Shown: positions 55,652-64,000 of the stretch, piece by piece
Layout: each line of letters starts with the position of its first letter
Numbering within the stretch: the stretch's first letter is position 1
Assembly (NCBI RefSeq): GCF_003343245.1
Contig: NZ_CP024901.1
Span: forward strand, 1,364,001-1,428,000
Direction of reading: 5' to 3'
Length of the DNA: 64,000 nt
From: Photorhabdus laumondii subsp. laumondii
GTDB lineage: Bacteria > Pseudomonadota > Gammaproteobacteria > Enterobacterales > Enterobacteriaceae
Position numbers and translations under genes: made by a program
Notes under the pieces: model-generated
The model's input: only the letters and a program-made list of their open reading frames with translations
What the model was told of the DNA's origin: nothing
Database searches by the model: none

Positions 55652-55942
55652 TCATTGATTCGTCATTTCGATAATTTCAATTTGATCTTCCGGACTTAAC
55701 CCGAAGAATTTGGCTTGGCGTTTGATTATCGCCAGATTGTCCACGGCTGAACTACAGAAAAAGCCATAACGTGCCCGTACCCTTTCCGATGCGGCATGCA
55801 GACCATTTTCAACTTGATGCAAGAACTGCATACTTGGGTAATGCTGACCAATGGACAGATATTCATAAATCACCGTTGAGGGTGAGTAATATTGAATCAG
55901 CTCCCCATTAGGCCATTTCACAGTAAAATTCACACTGGGCAT
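55652..55942 (-). CDS. nitG: NitG-like small protein (MSMEG_0570 family)
   Basis: A 96-residue protein of unknown function (VNFTVKWPNGELIQYYSPST, then GFFCSSAVDNLAIIKRQAKF), matching the small conserved member of Nit1C clusters. Its start overlaps the end of the AIR-synthase-like gene by 13 bp and its stop is 12 bp before nitH, so it is co-translated. No catalytic motif is recognisable. Confidence 0.78.
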   Translation of the reverse strand: MPSVNFTVKWPNGELIQYYSPSTVIYEYLSIGQHYPSMQFLHQVENGLHAASERVRARYGFFCSSAVDNLAIIKRQAKFFGLSPEDQIEIIEMTNQ

Positions 55943-56985
55943 AACATCGACTCCTGCTGACTTTTAGGTTTAATCTGTACGGATTTAGCCTGTAACTTTT
56001 TTAACGCATCGGCATAACAAAAACCGGTAAACATTTGGTGGTTAAAATCCCAAAATATTCCGTATTGCTGCTGTTGCTGCACGGCAACCACACCACTGGC
56101 ATTGGTTTCACCAATCACCGCGCAGGCAATACCCTGACGGTGAAACAGCTTAATAATTTCTTCACATTCATTTGTATCGGCCGTCAGTAAAAAACCAAAA
56201 CTGGGGAAGATTTGGAGCCATTTAAACCAGTCCACATTCTCAGGTTTAGGAATGGTATCTAAATTGATATGTGCCCCCGATGCTGTGGCTTCGAGCAGCA
56301 TCAATAAACTGCCTAAGATACCGGCGTTGCTAATATCGCGGGCGGCATGAACCAGATTTGCCTCCGCCAATTGCGGCAACAAGGCAATTTGTGACTGTAA
56401 AATGCGGTCAGACACTCGCTCAAAGCATTTCCAATAAGGGGTATTGGGGTGGAATTGTCCTTTCAGATTTAAAGCAATCAGAATTTTTTGTTGTGGTTTG
56501 ACATGCAACACCGAGAGTAGTTTTCGTGCTATGCCTTGAATCGCAACGGATAAAGTAGGCTGATAAACCACCCCAATATTGGTATGTCCACCGACCAATA
56601 GCACACCATAAGCACGACAAGCATCCTGCATACCTTGCATTAACAACTGGGCATGTTCGCTACTGGTATGCCAAAAACTGTTCACCACCGACAATGCCCG
56701 ACCACCCATTGCGGCAATATCACTAATATTCGCCATGACTGCTGACCATCCGGCAAAGTAAGGATGATTGGTCACAAAGCTTGGTAACATGCCTTCACAG
56801 GCGTGCAATACATATTGACCATTTAGCGACACTGCCGCCGTGTCATCTCCGGGATAGGCATATAAGCTATCCAATGAATCCATATGGCAAGTTGTGTCAA
56901 TTGAAACATTGTGAGCAATCGCCTGCTTGGACTGCATTGCAGGTGTATGTTTTAACATTTCGAGTAATTGATTGAGTTTCATCAC
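55930..56985 (-). CDS. nitF: NitF-like AIR-synthase/PurM-fold protein
   Basis: A 351-residue member of the PurM/SelD/HypE ATP-dependent superfamily (Sll0787-like). The ATP/metal site shows AYPGDDTAAVSLNGQYVLHA, ANISDIAAMGGRALSVVNSF and GVLLVGGHTNIG. In mycobacteria the equivalent is a GNAT-AIR synthase fusion; here the two are separate genes overlapping by 4 bp with nitE. The reaction in cyanide metabolism is unknown. Confidence 0.82.
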   Translation of the reverse strand: MMKLNQLLEMLKHTPAMQSKQAIAHNVSIDTTCHMDSLDSLYAYPGDDTAAVSLNGQYVLHACEGMLPSFVTNHPYFAGWSAVMANISDIAAMGGRALSVVNSFWHTSSEHAQLLMQGMQDACRAYGVLLVGGHTNIGVVYQPTLSVAIQGIARKLLSVLHVKPQQKILIALNLKGQFHPNTPYWKCFERVSDRILQSQIALLPQLAEANLVHAARDISNAGILGSLLMLLEATASGAHINLDTIPKPENVDWFKWLQIFPSFGFLLTADTNECEEIIKLFHRQGIACAVIGETNASGVVAVQQQQQYGIFWDFNHQMFTGFCYADALKKLQAKSVQIKPKSQQESMLCPV

Positions 56986-57545
56986 TGCGTCTCCTTTTGC
57001 ATATAGGCTTGCATTGGGACATGCGGTAATGGATAGTTTTCAATCTGTGCCTGCATCAGCACATGTGGAATGTTGGCAATGGTTAACTGACGCAAACTAT
57101 CCCAACACAACCTTTGGAAATAGTGTTCATTTTGACTTTGCACGGTGGCTAAAAAAGTACGGCATCCTAAGTGCTTGGCGGTCGATACCGCGGTATTGAT
57201 TAACGCTTTACCAATGATATGGCGACGTCGATATAAAGGTTCTACGCATAAACGCCCGCCATACCATGTCTGTTCGCCATCCGGGAAAATCCGTACTGCG
57301 CCAATCACTCGATCATGCGCACCCAACATTTTCTCAATGGCAACAATGCCTAATGCTTTAACATCGTATTCGTCACGATCTTCTTGCAAGATTTTCTGTT
57401 CATCGCGAAAGGTCATTTCACGCAAACGATAATATTGGCGACGCTCCCAATCTTCCGACACAATTTTGATGGCAATGTCATCGCTAACAAATTGTTTCCG
57501 CCCTTCATTTGGCTCAAGCAGCCAAGGATAGTGAGAAAGTTTCAT
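56982..57545 (-). CDS. nitE: NitE-like GNAT acetyltransferase
   Basis: A 187-residue GNAT-fold protein (MSMEG_0567 N-terminal family). The acetyl-CoA loop is visible in LCVEPLYRRRHIIGKALINT, preceded by VIGAVRIFPDGEQTWYGGR. It lies 12 bp after nitD and overlaps nitF by 4 bp. Substrate unknown. Part of the Nit1C gene order. Confidence 0.82.
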   Translation of the reverse strand: MKLSHYPWLLEPNEGRKQFVSDDIAIKIVSEDWERRQYYRLREMTFRDEQKILQEDRDEYDVKALGIVAIEKMLGAHDRVIGAVRIFPDGEQTWYGGRLCVEPLYRRRHIIGKALINTAVSTAKHLGCRTFLATVQSQNEHYFQRLCWDSLRQLTIANIPHVLMQAQIENYPLPHVPMQAYMQKETQ

Positions 57546-57557
57546 ATCACATTCTCC

Positions 57558-58655
57558 TTATTCATACGCTTTTAGCGAAGAGCAAGCGCCACATTTGGCA
57601 CAGCCGGCTTGAGTATTTTCCGAGTTCAAACCATGTTGTTTGAGTTGTTGTCCGATTTTCGGATAGAGCGACTGCATAAAAGCTTGATCAGGTTTAGGGT
57701 GATGCTCTAATGGTGTACCTCGAATCGGCACAAACGGTACCACAAATGGATACACCCCCATTTCAGTCAGTTTGGCGCTCATCTCCACGATTTCCAGTTC
57801 GGTATCGCCCAAACCGGCCAAAATGTAGGTACTGACCTGTCCTCGGCCGAACACCGCAACGGCTGCCTCAAACGCCGCAAAATATTTTTCCAACGAGACT
57901 TCGGCTTTACCCGGCATCATTTTCTGCCGTACACGTTCGCTTACCGCCTCAAGGTGCATGCCAATCGACACCGCTCCTGCATCTTTTAAACGTTGGAACC
58001 AGGCAAAATCATCAGGTGGTTCGCACTGTACCTGTATTGGCAAATCGACTTGCGCCTTAATCGCTTTAACTGAGTCATATAAAATCTTGGCACCACGATC
58101 TCCTGTGTTTGGCGTACCTGTGGTGATCACCATTTGCTTAACGCCATCCAGCTCAACGGCGGCTTTCGCGACCTCAGCCAATTGTTCCGGGCGTTTACGG
58201 ATCAAGGTTCGACCCTCTTTTAAAGACTGATCAATCGAGCAAAATTGGCAGGCAGTTGCTTTGTCCTTCATACGAATGCAATGCTGTAACACCGTTGTCG
58301 CCAGCACATCACGGCTATGTAAGGTGGCAATTTGTTGGTAGGCAATGCCTTCGGCGGTTTTTAAATCATAAAAACGGGGTCGTGCAGGTGCAGTTAAGGT
58401 CGCCACAGGAATCCGGTTTTTAAAGACAATCACCTTGTCAGAGTGCGGTTCAGGCTTGGCGGTGTAGGGAGAATCTTGTACTGCAAGGTTCAGCACAGGA
58501 ATCATCATGGTCTGCCCGTCAAGGCTCAGCGCTTTATGATCGCTTGGCCCTGCGCCACCTTTACGAGACAAGCCAAAATTGCCTTCCCATTTCAGACCAT
58601 TACATTGTAAATCGGTTAATAGTTGCAAATCGGTTAATCGTTGTATTGCAGACAT
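57558..58655 (-). CDS. nitD: NitD-like radical SAM protein (MSMEG_0568 family)
   Basis: A 365-residue radical SAM enzyme. The cluster motif is the unusual C-x9-C-x2-C spacing HCIRMKDKATACQFCS, characteristic of this family rather than CxxxCxxC. A cysteine-rich C-terminus (AGCAKCGACSS) suggests a second Fe-S site. The MVITTGTPNTGDRG and IQVQCEPPDD blocks are typical. It lies 23 bp downstream of nitC in the cluster. Confidence 0.85.
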   Translation of the reverse strand: MSAIQRLTDLQLLTDLQCNGLKWEGNFGLSRKGGAGPSDHKALSLDGQTMMIPVLNLAVQDSPYTAKPEPHSDKVIVFKNRIPVATLTAPARPRFYDLKTAEGIAYQQIATLHSRDVLATTVLQHCIRMKDKATACQFCSIDQSLKEGRTLIRKRPEQLAEVAKAAVELDGVKQMVITTGTPNTGDRGAKILYDSVKAIKAQVDLPIQVQCEPPDDFAWFQRLKDAGAVSIGMHLEAVSERVRQKMMPGKAEVSLEKYFAAFEAAVAVFGRGQVSTYILAGLGDTELEIVEMSAKLTEMGVYPFVVPFVPIRGTPLEHHPKPDQAFMQSLYPKIGQQLKQHGLNSENTQAGCAKCGACSSLKAYE

Positions 58656-58678
58656 CTTTAACCCCCTATCGATTGGGT

Positions 58679-59686
58679 TTACATCAATATGGTTTCGACA
58701 TGTTCTTCATTAAATGTTGAGAGCTTTTCGGGATGACTTTGAACTGATGTTTCGACTTTCAGTTCGTGTAATACGTGTGTTGGACGGCGATCAATCATTA
58801 AGCTGAGTAATTCAGGTCGGCTGTAATGTCCAATCGAATCCATCATGCGTTTGCGTTTATCAATCAGGCTAAAGTCCAGATCGGCAATACAATAACCTTC
58901 ACCTTGTGTGATCGGTTCAGCCAGGAGCTTGCCTTCGGGAGAAACGATGGCGGCAAAACATCCGCCTGAAATTGGACCGATATCACAGCCAGTATCCTGC
59001 ATAATCTGCCGTTGCTGTTCGGGATGCAGCCATGCGGTGGCGTTGATCACAAAGCAGCCAGACTCTAAAGCATGGTGTTGAATGGTTGCGCGGATTTGAT
59101 CGGCAAAGACTTGCCCTACCAATGAACCGGGAAACATGGCGGCATGAATTTGCTCACCATCTGCCATTAAGGCAAAACGTGCCAACGGGTTGTAATGTTC
59201 CCAACAGGCCAGCGAACCAATACGCCCTACCGCAGAATTAATGGCACGTAAACCACTGCCATCACCTTGTCCCCACACCATGCGTTCATGGTAAGTTGGG
59301 GTAATTTTGCGGCGATGCTGAATGATTGAACCGTCGGCATTAAATAACAGTTGCGCGTTATAAATCGTACTGCCCGCACGTTCATTAGTGCCAATCGATA
59401 CCACCATGTTGGCTTCAAGACAGGCTTGACCAATCGCTAAAGTTGCTTCGGAAGGTACAACCACCGATTCATTTAATAGCTTTAAATGCTCTTTACCCAT
59501 AGCAAATGGCGGTTGTACAAAGGAGAAATAAGGGTAATAAGGCACGACGGTTTCAGGAAAGACTGCGAATTGCACTCCCTGTTTTCCAAGCTCTAAAATA
59601 ATGCCACAGATTTTTTTTACTGTTGCGGCTTGACTATAAAGCACTGGGCTACATTGTACTGCGGCGGCTTTAATGATTCGGTTCAT
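58679..59686 (-). CDS. nitC: NitC-like nitrilase
   Basis: A 335-residue carbon-nitrogen hydrolase. The E-K-C catalytic triad is visible: Glu in [16 protein letters not shown], Lys in [16 protein letters not shown], and Cys in [15 protein letters not shown]. It belongs to the Nit6803-like nitrilase branch found in Nit1C clusters, where NitC is required for cyanide use as nitrogen source; its physiological nitrile is not settled. It is flanked by nitB (29 bp) and nitD. Confidence 0.9.
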   Translation of the reverse strand: MNRIIKAAAVQCSPVLYSQAATVKKICGIILELGKQGVQFAVFPETVVPYYPYFSFVQPPFAMGKEHLKLLNESVVVPSEATLAIGQACLEANMVVSIGTNERAGSTIYNAQLLFNADGSIIQHRRKITPTYHERMVWGQGDGSGLRAINSAVGRIGSLACWEHYNPLARFALMADGEQIHAAMFPGSLVGQVFADQIRATIQHHALESGCFVINATAWLHPEQQRQIMQDTGCDIGPISGGCFAAIVSPEGKLLAEPITQGEGYCIADLDFSLIDKRKRMMDSIGHYSRPELLSLMIDRRPTHVLHELKVETSVQSHPEKLSTFNEEHVETILM

Positions 59687-59715
59687 AACCTTATCCCCTC
59701 GTGGTTTATGTTTAC

Positions 59716-60198
59716 TTAGGCAGTCCAGGTATCAATGACTAAGGCATTGTCGCGACGCATCAGCAGTCTTAAATCCATCACATCCAATGGATTAATTGGC
59801 CGAATTCCCGGAATAAGCGCTTTTTCGGTTTGACCATAAAATGCTTGTAATGCAAAACGGCAGGCATAGACTTCGCCACCTTCTTCCATAAAGGCTTTCA
59901 ACTGATTGTTGACGGCTAAATGACCTGGAAAAGCTTCTGCCCCTAAAGTTGGAAAACCCCGTTGTACACCCAACTGCACGCCTGGGCCGTAAAGCAAAAT
60001 TTTGGTTTCAAAGCCTTTGCGCAACAGACGTTTTGCCTGTAACACATTGACCAAGCCGGCTGATCCTTCAAATGCAACGGTATGGAAAGTCACCAATGCT
60101 TTTTCACCTGGCAGGGCTTTGACGTCCTCAAACACTTTTTCTTCGTAATCAACAAGAAAATCGCCGTCTTTATATTGCTCGATATCAATCTTTGGCAT
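59716..60198 (-). CDS. nitB: NitB-like protein (MSMEG_0572/Sll0783 family)
   Basis: A 160-residue conserved protein, first gene of the minus-strand cluster. Sequence blocks are [52 protein letters not shown] and [17 protein letters not shown]. The fold resembles DsrE-type proteins; activity is unknown. The start at 60198 has GAGGAG upstream. The frame is open to 60240 but without a ribosome-binding site. A sigma54 promoter lies about 75 bp upstream of this ATG. Confidence 0.85.
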   Translation of the reverse strand: MPKIDIEQYKDGDFLVDYEEKVFEDVKALPGEKALVTFHTVAFEGSAGLVNVLQAKRLLRKGFETKILLYGPGVQLGVQRGFPTLGAEAFPGHLAVNNQLKAFMEEGGEVYACRFALQAFYGQTEKALIPGIRPINPLDVMDLRLLMRRDNALVIDTWTA

Positions 60199-60271
60199 GA
60201 CCAACTCCTCGTTCAATGTTATTTGGGAATGAACCAACATGTAGTCTGTCTGTACTATTGCGAGAAATTAT

Positions 60272-60287
60272 TGCGAGAACTGTGCCA
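60272..60287 (-). promoter_or_regulatory. sigma54 (-24/-12) promoter for nitBCDEFGH
   Basis: On the minus strand TGGCACAGTTCTCGCA has GG and GC dinucleotides at exact sigma54 spacing (consensus TGGCAC-N5-TTGCA, one mismatch in the -12 box). It lies between nitB and the divergent sigma54 activator gene. The transcription start should fall near 60260. Confidence 0.75.
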
Positions 60288-60408
60288 AGTTGTATTTTGG
60301 AGTGGAAGTTAATTTTTATCACATTGAAAAATATCATTTAATTTTTATAAAAATAGTTTCCATGGAGATAAATTGAACGACTAGGGAATTAGGATTTTTC
60401 GTAGTATT

Positions 60409-60442
60409 ATGAAATTTAATCGCTTAAATTATGAAATTTCAT
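60409..60442. promoter_or_regulatory. candidate activator-binding sites for NitA
   Basis: ATGAAATTTAAT at 60409-60420 and the perfect palindrome ATGAAATTTCAT at 60431-60442 are 22 bp apart, two helical turns, and lie about 125-155 bp upstream of the -24 box. This is the expected position and phasing for an enhancer-binding protein dimer pair. Sequence seen; binding inferred. Confidence 0.5.
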
Positions 60443-60487
60443 ATACCCTATGGATTTTAAGAGGCAACTTGAAAGATGACAGGTATA
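60442..60487. repeat. internally deleted copy of the 127-bp repeat
   Basis: Starts TATACCCTATGGATTTTAAGA, as in the full copies, and continues directly with GAGGCAACTTGAAAGATGAC and GGTATA, so 81 bp of the middle are missing. It supplies the GAGG ribosome-binding site and the ATG at 60476 of the sigma54 activator, and abuts the palindrome at 60431-60442. Confidence 0.75.
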
Positions 60488-62407
60488 GTAACTGACTTTA
60501 TCTCGGACTGGGTAGTTTACGAAGACTCGATTCGCCCGCTGGTATTTGAACACACGTCACAGGCATTAATTGTGCTAGATCCACATCAAAACCAGTTTAT
60601 TGATGTGAATATTAGCGCCACCCAATTATTACAATATGAACGTCATGAAATTATTCAAAAAACGGTGACTTCCATTTTTGGTCATTTCAGACAACTGCCA
60701 TATCTTATGGCATTTACCGAAGAAGCTTTGGTAAAAGGTCGGGCCTGGAACAATGAGTTGTATATCTTTGATAGAAACGGTGAAAAAATCCAATTGGATA
60801 TTACTGCTGTTTCATTGTCTTATAAAAATAAAACCTTGCTGATATGGTCGCTGGTGGATGTCAAAGATTTAGCATTGCGCCAACTCAATAAAAATGCCGA
60901 TAAAGCCATTCGTATAGGTTTAAAAGAATCGCAAGCCTTACAAGAGCTGTTTATTGACTCTGACACAGGCAAGCATTTATTACTGAGTTCAGTCGGTGAC
61001 GGTATTTACAGTATTAACAAACAAGGCTTGTGTACCTTTATTAACCCTGTCGGGGCTAAAATGTTGGGGCTGCAACCTGAAGATGTATTGAGTGACAATA
61101 TCCATAACGTTCATCACCATACCCATGAAAATGGCGAACCCTATCCTGAAGAAGAGTGCCCGATTTACGCGGCGGTACATGACGGTATTGTGCACGAAGG
61201 GGTGCAGGAAATTTTTTGGCGTCGTGACGGTAGTTGCTTTCCGGTGGAATTTACCAGTACCCCAGTGATTCGTGACAGTGAAATTATTGGCGCGGTAGTG
61301 GTGTTCCGTGATATTACCGATCGGCTGAATACCGAAAAACAACTGACCCATGCCCTTGAAGAACTACAAGATTTAAAAAGTCGACTGGAACAGCAAAATG
61401 AATATCTGCAAGAAGAAATTTTACATGAAAATCAATATGATGAAATTATTGGCAGAAGTGCATCCATTTTACAGATTATTGAGAAAATCAAGGTGGTCGC
61501 TCCAACCGATGCCAATGTGATGATTTATGGTGAATCAGGTACAGGCAAGGAGCTGATTGCTCGTGCTATTCACCAATCCAGTCACCGTAAACAGCAACCA
61601 CTTATTCGAGTCAATTGTGCCGCCATTCCTTCGGAACTGTTTGAAAGTGAATTTTTCGGACATGTTAAAGGTGCATTTACCGGGGCTGTGCGTGACCGTG
61701 CCGGACGTTTTGAATTGGCAGACCAAGGCACACTGTTTTTAGATGAAATTGGTGAAATTCCTATCGAGCTACAAAGTAAATTGCTGCGTGTATTGCAGGA
61801 AGGAACCTTTGAGCGAGTCGGCGAAGAAAAAACGCGACATGTGGATGTGCGGATTATTGCCGCCACCAACCGCAATTTAAAAGAAGAAGTTAAACACAAA
61901 CGTTTTCGTGAAGACCTCTATTTCCGTTTAAATGTATTCCCGATTTATTCACCGGCTTTACGTGACCGTAAAGAAGATATTCCACTTTTAGTTACGCATT
62001 TTACTAAGTTGATTTGTGACAAGCGTAAAATTAATTATCTCCCATTTTCACAAAGGCATATTTTAGAATTACAGCAATATGATTGGCCTGGTAATATTCG
62101 TGAATTACAAAATGTCATTGAACGCGCACTCATTATAGCGAAACAAGGCACGGTTTCGTTTAAATATTTGCTAGAACAAGATCAACAGCAAAATGAAACG
62201 ACGCATCAGAATATTCACAATAAACTTCAACACATTGAAGTTGTGCTGACCATGCAGCAACTGAAGGACTTGGAAATTAAAAATTTCTCTCTTGCCGTTA
62301 AACAATGCAAAGGTAAAATTTTTGGTGATGATGGCGCAGCAAAATTGTTGGGAATGAACCCAACGACATTGATCTCACGCTTAAAGAAATTAGGAGTTGA
62401 TTATTAA
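60476..62407 (+). CDS. nitA: NitA-like sigma54-dependent activator (PAS-PAS-AAA-Fis)
   Basis: A 643-residue enhancer-binding protein. PAS-like domains span about 20-125 and 165-285; the second has [19 protein letters not shown] and [15 protein letters not shown] short coiled coil precedes the AAA+ domain (about 325-560): Walker [15 protein letters not shown] near 350, the sigma54-contact loop [11 protein letters not shown] near 399, [14 protein letters not shown], and [13 protein letters not shown] Fis-type HTH ends the protein ([20 protein letters not shown]). It is divergent from nitB. The ATG lies in a repeat remnant, so the original start may differ by a few codons. Confidence 0.9.
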   Translation: MTGIVTDFISDWVVYEDSIRPLVFEHTSQALIVLDPHQNQFIDVNISATQLLQYERHEIIQKTVTSIFGHFRQLPYLMAFTEEALVKGRAWNNELYIFDRNGEKIQLDITAVSLSYKNKTLLIWSLVDVKDLALRQLNKNADKAIRIGLKESQALQELFIDSDTGKHLLLSSVGDGIYSINKQGLCTFINPVGAKMLGLQPEDVLSDNIHNVHHHTHENGEPYPEEECPIYAAVHDGIVHEGVQEIFWRRDGSCFPVEFTSTPVIRDSEIIGAVVVFRDITDRLNTEKQLTHALEELQDLKSRLEQQNEYLQEEILHENQYDEIIGRSASILQIIEKIKVVAPTDANVMIYGESGTGKELIARAIHQSSHRKQQPLIRVNCAAIPSELFESEFFGHVKGAFTGAVRDRAGRFELADQGTLFLDEIGEIPIELQSKLLRVLQEGTFERVGEEKTRHVDVRIIAATNRNLKEEVKHKRFREDLYFRLNVFPIYSPALRDRKEDIPLLVTHFTKLICDKRKINYLPFSQRHILELQQYDWPGNIRELQNVIERALIIAKQGTVSFKYLLEQDQQQNETTHQNIHNKLQHIEVVLTMQQLKDLEIKNFSLAVKQCKGKIFGDDGAAKLLGMNPTTLISRLKKLGVDY

Positions 62408-62454
62408 AAATCTCATCTTGAGTTTGGAAAATGCGCCTTATTTACCAATGGAAA

Positions 62455-62476
62455 AACCCGCAAAAAACTGCGGGTT
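62455..62476 (+). terminator. terminator after nitA
   Basis: AACCCGCA and TGCGGGTT form an 8-bp stem with an AAAAAC loop, 48 bp after the nitA stop, followed by CTGCCTTGTTTTGTC. It marks the end of the Nit1C block. Confidence 0.7.
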
Positions 62477-62573
62477 CTGCCTTGTTTTGTCTATATAAGA
62501 TTTTGTCTGTATGGGGTAAAGCGTTCCTTAAAAATAGTTACTGGGGGAGTTTCTTTCTGGGAACCTCAAATTC

Positions 62574-63449
62574 TTATTTTGTTTTAAAGGTACTGAACAG
62601 CTTGGGAGAATCCACCAGTACACCATCGGCACCAAGCTCTTTAGCTTGTTTGAAATCTTCCTCAGTTTTAATGCCAAAGAGAATGATGTTAGCGCCACCA
62701 TTAGCACGGAAACACGCCATCGCTTCCTTATCCCATGATAATACTGATTTGGAACGTGCCTCACCAAGAGTATATTTCTCAACAACTTCTACGTTACGGC
62801 GCATTTCCAAACCATACCAGCGAGTGGTGTCGGTATTTGCAGGGATATCACATTGATGAGCCATTGTGATATTTGCCAGCATGGTGCGGGTTTTATCCCG
62901 GCTTTCAAAACGCTGAATTGTTGCGGGTAATGCGTTAAGGTAAGTTTCGTTAGTGGAATAGAAACGGGTACGGGCAAGCGATTTTTGTTTGGTCAGTACT
63001 TTTTCTAGTGCTTTGGCTTGTTGTGCTGGATCCGCATCCGGTGATTTCAGATCAATATAGAAAAAAGTATCTGGGTATTTTTTTAAGACTTGTTCTAATG
63101 TTGGAATACCTAACCCTTTATTACGGAATGGATGATGACCATCAGAGCCAAATTTGTAACCAGCATCAAATTTAGCCAACTGACTTGCTTTATAAGCAGA
63201 AACGAGTCCACTTTTATTGGTCAAGCTATTTAGGTCTGTTGGACGATAGAGTACGGGAATACCATCCTTTGAAAGCTGGACAGTGATCCAAATAGCATCT
63301 GCTTTATTCTCTAAGGAGTTAGAAATTGCGTACTCAGTATTTTCAGGTGCATCACCTGTACCGGCACGATGAGCGATAATTTGTGGTGGTGTTGCGAAAG
63401 TGCTGGCAGAGCAACAAAGTAGGATTGCAGCGGTAATTCCGTGTCGCAT
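62574..63449 (-). CDS. glycerophosphodiester phosphodiesterase-fold secreted protein, degenerate site
   Basis: A 291-residue exported protein with signal peptide MRHGITAAILLCCSASTFA. The start at 63449 was chosen because GGAG lies 6 nt upstream; in-frame starts at 63461 and 63470 are weaker. GDPD-type TIM-barrel features are present: IIAHRAGTGDAPENTEYAIS and GADGVLVDSP. The usual ExD pair and the catalytic HD after it are replaced (IWITVQLSKDG, LYRPTDL), so normal Ca2+-dependent phosphodiesterase activity is doubtful. FYIDLKS keeps an acidic residue. Confidence 0.78.
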   Translation of the reverse strand: MRHGITAAILLCCSASTFATPPQIIAHRAGTGDAPENTEYAISNSLENKADAIWITVQLSKDGIPVLYRPTDLNSLTNKSGLVSAYKASQLAKFDAGYKFGSDGHHPFRNKGLGIPTLEQVLKKYPDTFFYIDLKSPDADPAQQAKALEKVLTKQKSLARTRFYSTNETYLNALPATIQRFESRDKTRTMLANITMAHQCDIPANTDTTRWYGLEMRRNVEVVEKYTLGEARSKSVLSWDKEAMACFRANGGANIILFGIKTEEDFKQAKELGADGVLVDSPKLFSTFKTK

Positions 63450-63551
63450 CGTTTTCTCCATAATATCCAATTATAACTAAGTTAAAATAATCAACTTTAT
63501 TAATGATTTCTTCATGAAATCAATTTTGAATGTAACACGGTTTTTTGAATT

Positions 63552-64000
63552 TTAAGTGAGAATTTGAATTTTTTTACATTTGTTATGTGCTCGTTGCAAA
63601 TACTGTTTTACTGAGCTGGAAGAAACCTGAAGTTGATCAGCTATTTCGCTATAACGTAGTCCTTGTAGCTGTGCCAGTAAAAAAGCGCTTTTTACTTGAA
63701 CTGGCAATTTATCAAGAGTGATCTCAAGTTTTTCAAGCTGTTCAAATGTAGCGATTCTGCTTTCAGCAGAGGGCATGGTCATTTCTGGTGTCGAGTTTAT
63801 ATATTCCAAATAGCTCTCCTCGTTCTTTTTTCGACGGTAATAGTTGGCAACCAGGCAACGGGCCACGGTTGCTAGAAAAGACCGTGGCTGGCGGATGTCT
63901 GACAAATTTGAATTTGATAGAACGTTCAGGAAAGTATCCTGCGTGAGATCCTCCGCATGGCAAGGGCAAGGGACTTTACGGCGTAGCCAGTTATATAACC
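63552..64000 (-). CDS. FecI-like ECF sigma factor, N-terminus cut by window edge
   Basis: An extracytoplasmic-function sigma-70 factor. The frame is open from the right edge: RRKVPCPCHAEDLTQDTFLN and DIRQPRSFLATVARCLVANY form region 2; LDKLPVQVKSAFLLAQLQGL and YSEIADQLQVSSSSVKQYLQ form region 4. The style matches FecI-type regulators of iron-siderophore uptake, usually followed by a FecR anti-sigma gene. The downstream side here is the phosphodiesterase-fold gene instead. About 150 codons are visible. Confidence 0.88.
   Translation of the reverse strand, partial: LYNWLRRKVPCPCHAEDLTQDTFLNVLSNSNLSDIRQPRSFLATVARCLVANYYRRKKNEESYLEYINSTPEMTMPSAESRIATFEQLEKLEITLDKLPVQVKSAFLLAQLQGLRYSEIADQLQVSSSSVKQYLQRAHNKCKKIQILT

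Noticed and set aside
1..64000. CRISPR arrays, tRNA or rRNA genes
   Set aside because: No regularly spaced repeat array and no recognisable tRNA or rRNA sequence was seen.

Overview
The window looks like a chromosomal segment of Photorhabdus or a close relative (Morganellaceae, gamma-proteobacteria). The backbone genes closely resemble enterobacterial ones (yggS/yggR/yqgF/yqgE/gshB/rsmE, lysR-lysA, fadE, gmhA, yafJ/yafK) alongside a complete Na+-translocating NADH:quinone oxidoreductase operon (nqrABCDEF-apbE-nqrM). A 127-bp palindromic-ended intergenic repeat occurs twice in full and once as a deleted 46-bp form. The genus assignment is inference from gene content and sequence style; no database was searched.

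Layout. 1-23.0 kb is conserved backbone: housekeeping genes, a prepilin peptidase, a DsbA-like protein, a metallo-beta-lactamase-fold protein with eroded metal ligands, and two LysR-type regulators, one of them LysR beside lysA. 23.1-27.7 kb is an AT-rich accessory island read on the minus strand. It holds a colicin-like membrane toxin candidate followed by four tandem paralogues of a small membrane protein, presumed immunity proteins; one copy has lost its leader frame and one is decayed. A KilA-N protein gene lies between copies. 28.0-49.9 kb is a tightly coupled plus-strand NRPS/PKS operon: Fe(II)/2OG dioxygenase, A-T, KS-AT(dead)-ACP-C, halfC-A-T-E-E, two ABC half-transporters, MbtH, type II thioesterase, an MbtH/ATP-grasp fusion, P450, and A-T-C. 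50.0-54.3 kb is a scar: remnants of a diaminobutyrate aminotransferase and perhaps an aspartokinase, then two near-identical IS110-family copies flanking a HigBA-type toxin-antitoxin pair. 54.3-62.5 kb is a complete Nit1C-type nitrilase cluster (minus strand) with a divergent sigma54 activator; this family of clusters is linked to cyanide assimilation. 62.5-64 kb holds a phosphodiesterase-fold protein and a partial FecI-like sigma factor.

How the genes fit together. By manual reading, the adenylation pocket of the first NRPS (DLTKIGHIGK) matches aspartate, which fits the SyrP/TauD-like hydroxylase in front of it. The second (DIWEITADDK) resembles diaminobutyrate codes, which fits the broken diaminobutyrate aminotransferase downstream. 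The proteins make a sensible assembly line if read A-T-C, then A-T, then KS-ACP-C, then A-T-E-E, so the last gene encodes the first module. The predicted scaffold is amino acid - (hydroxy)aspartate - C2 unit - D-diaminobutyrate. No in-line thioesterase is present. The second E-like domain or the ATP-grasp protein are candidates for release or tailoring. If the precursor genes have really been lost, the pathway may be silent unless diaminobutyrate comes from elsewhere.

The Nit1C cluster carries its own regulatory logic: a sigma54 promoter with correct -24/-12 spacing, two candidate activator sites 22 bp apart, and a deleted copy of the genomic repeat lying across the apparent start of the activator gene.
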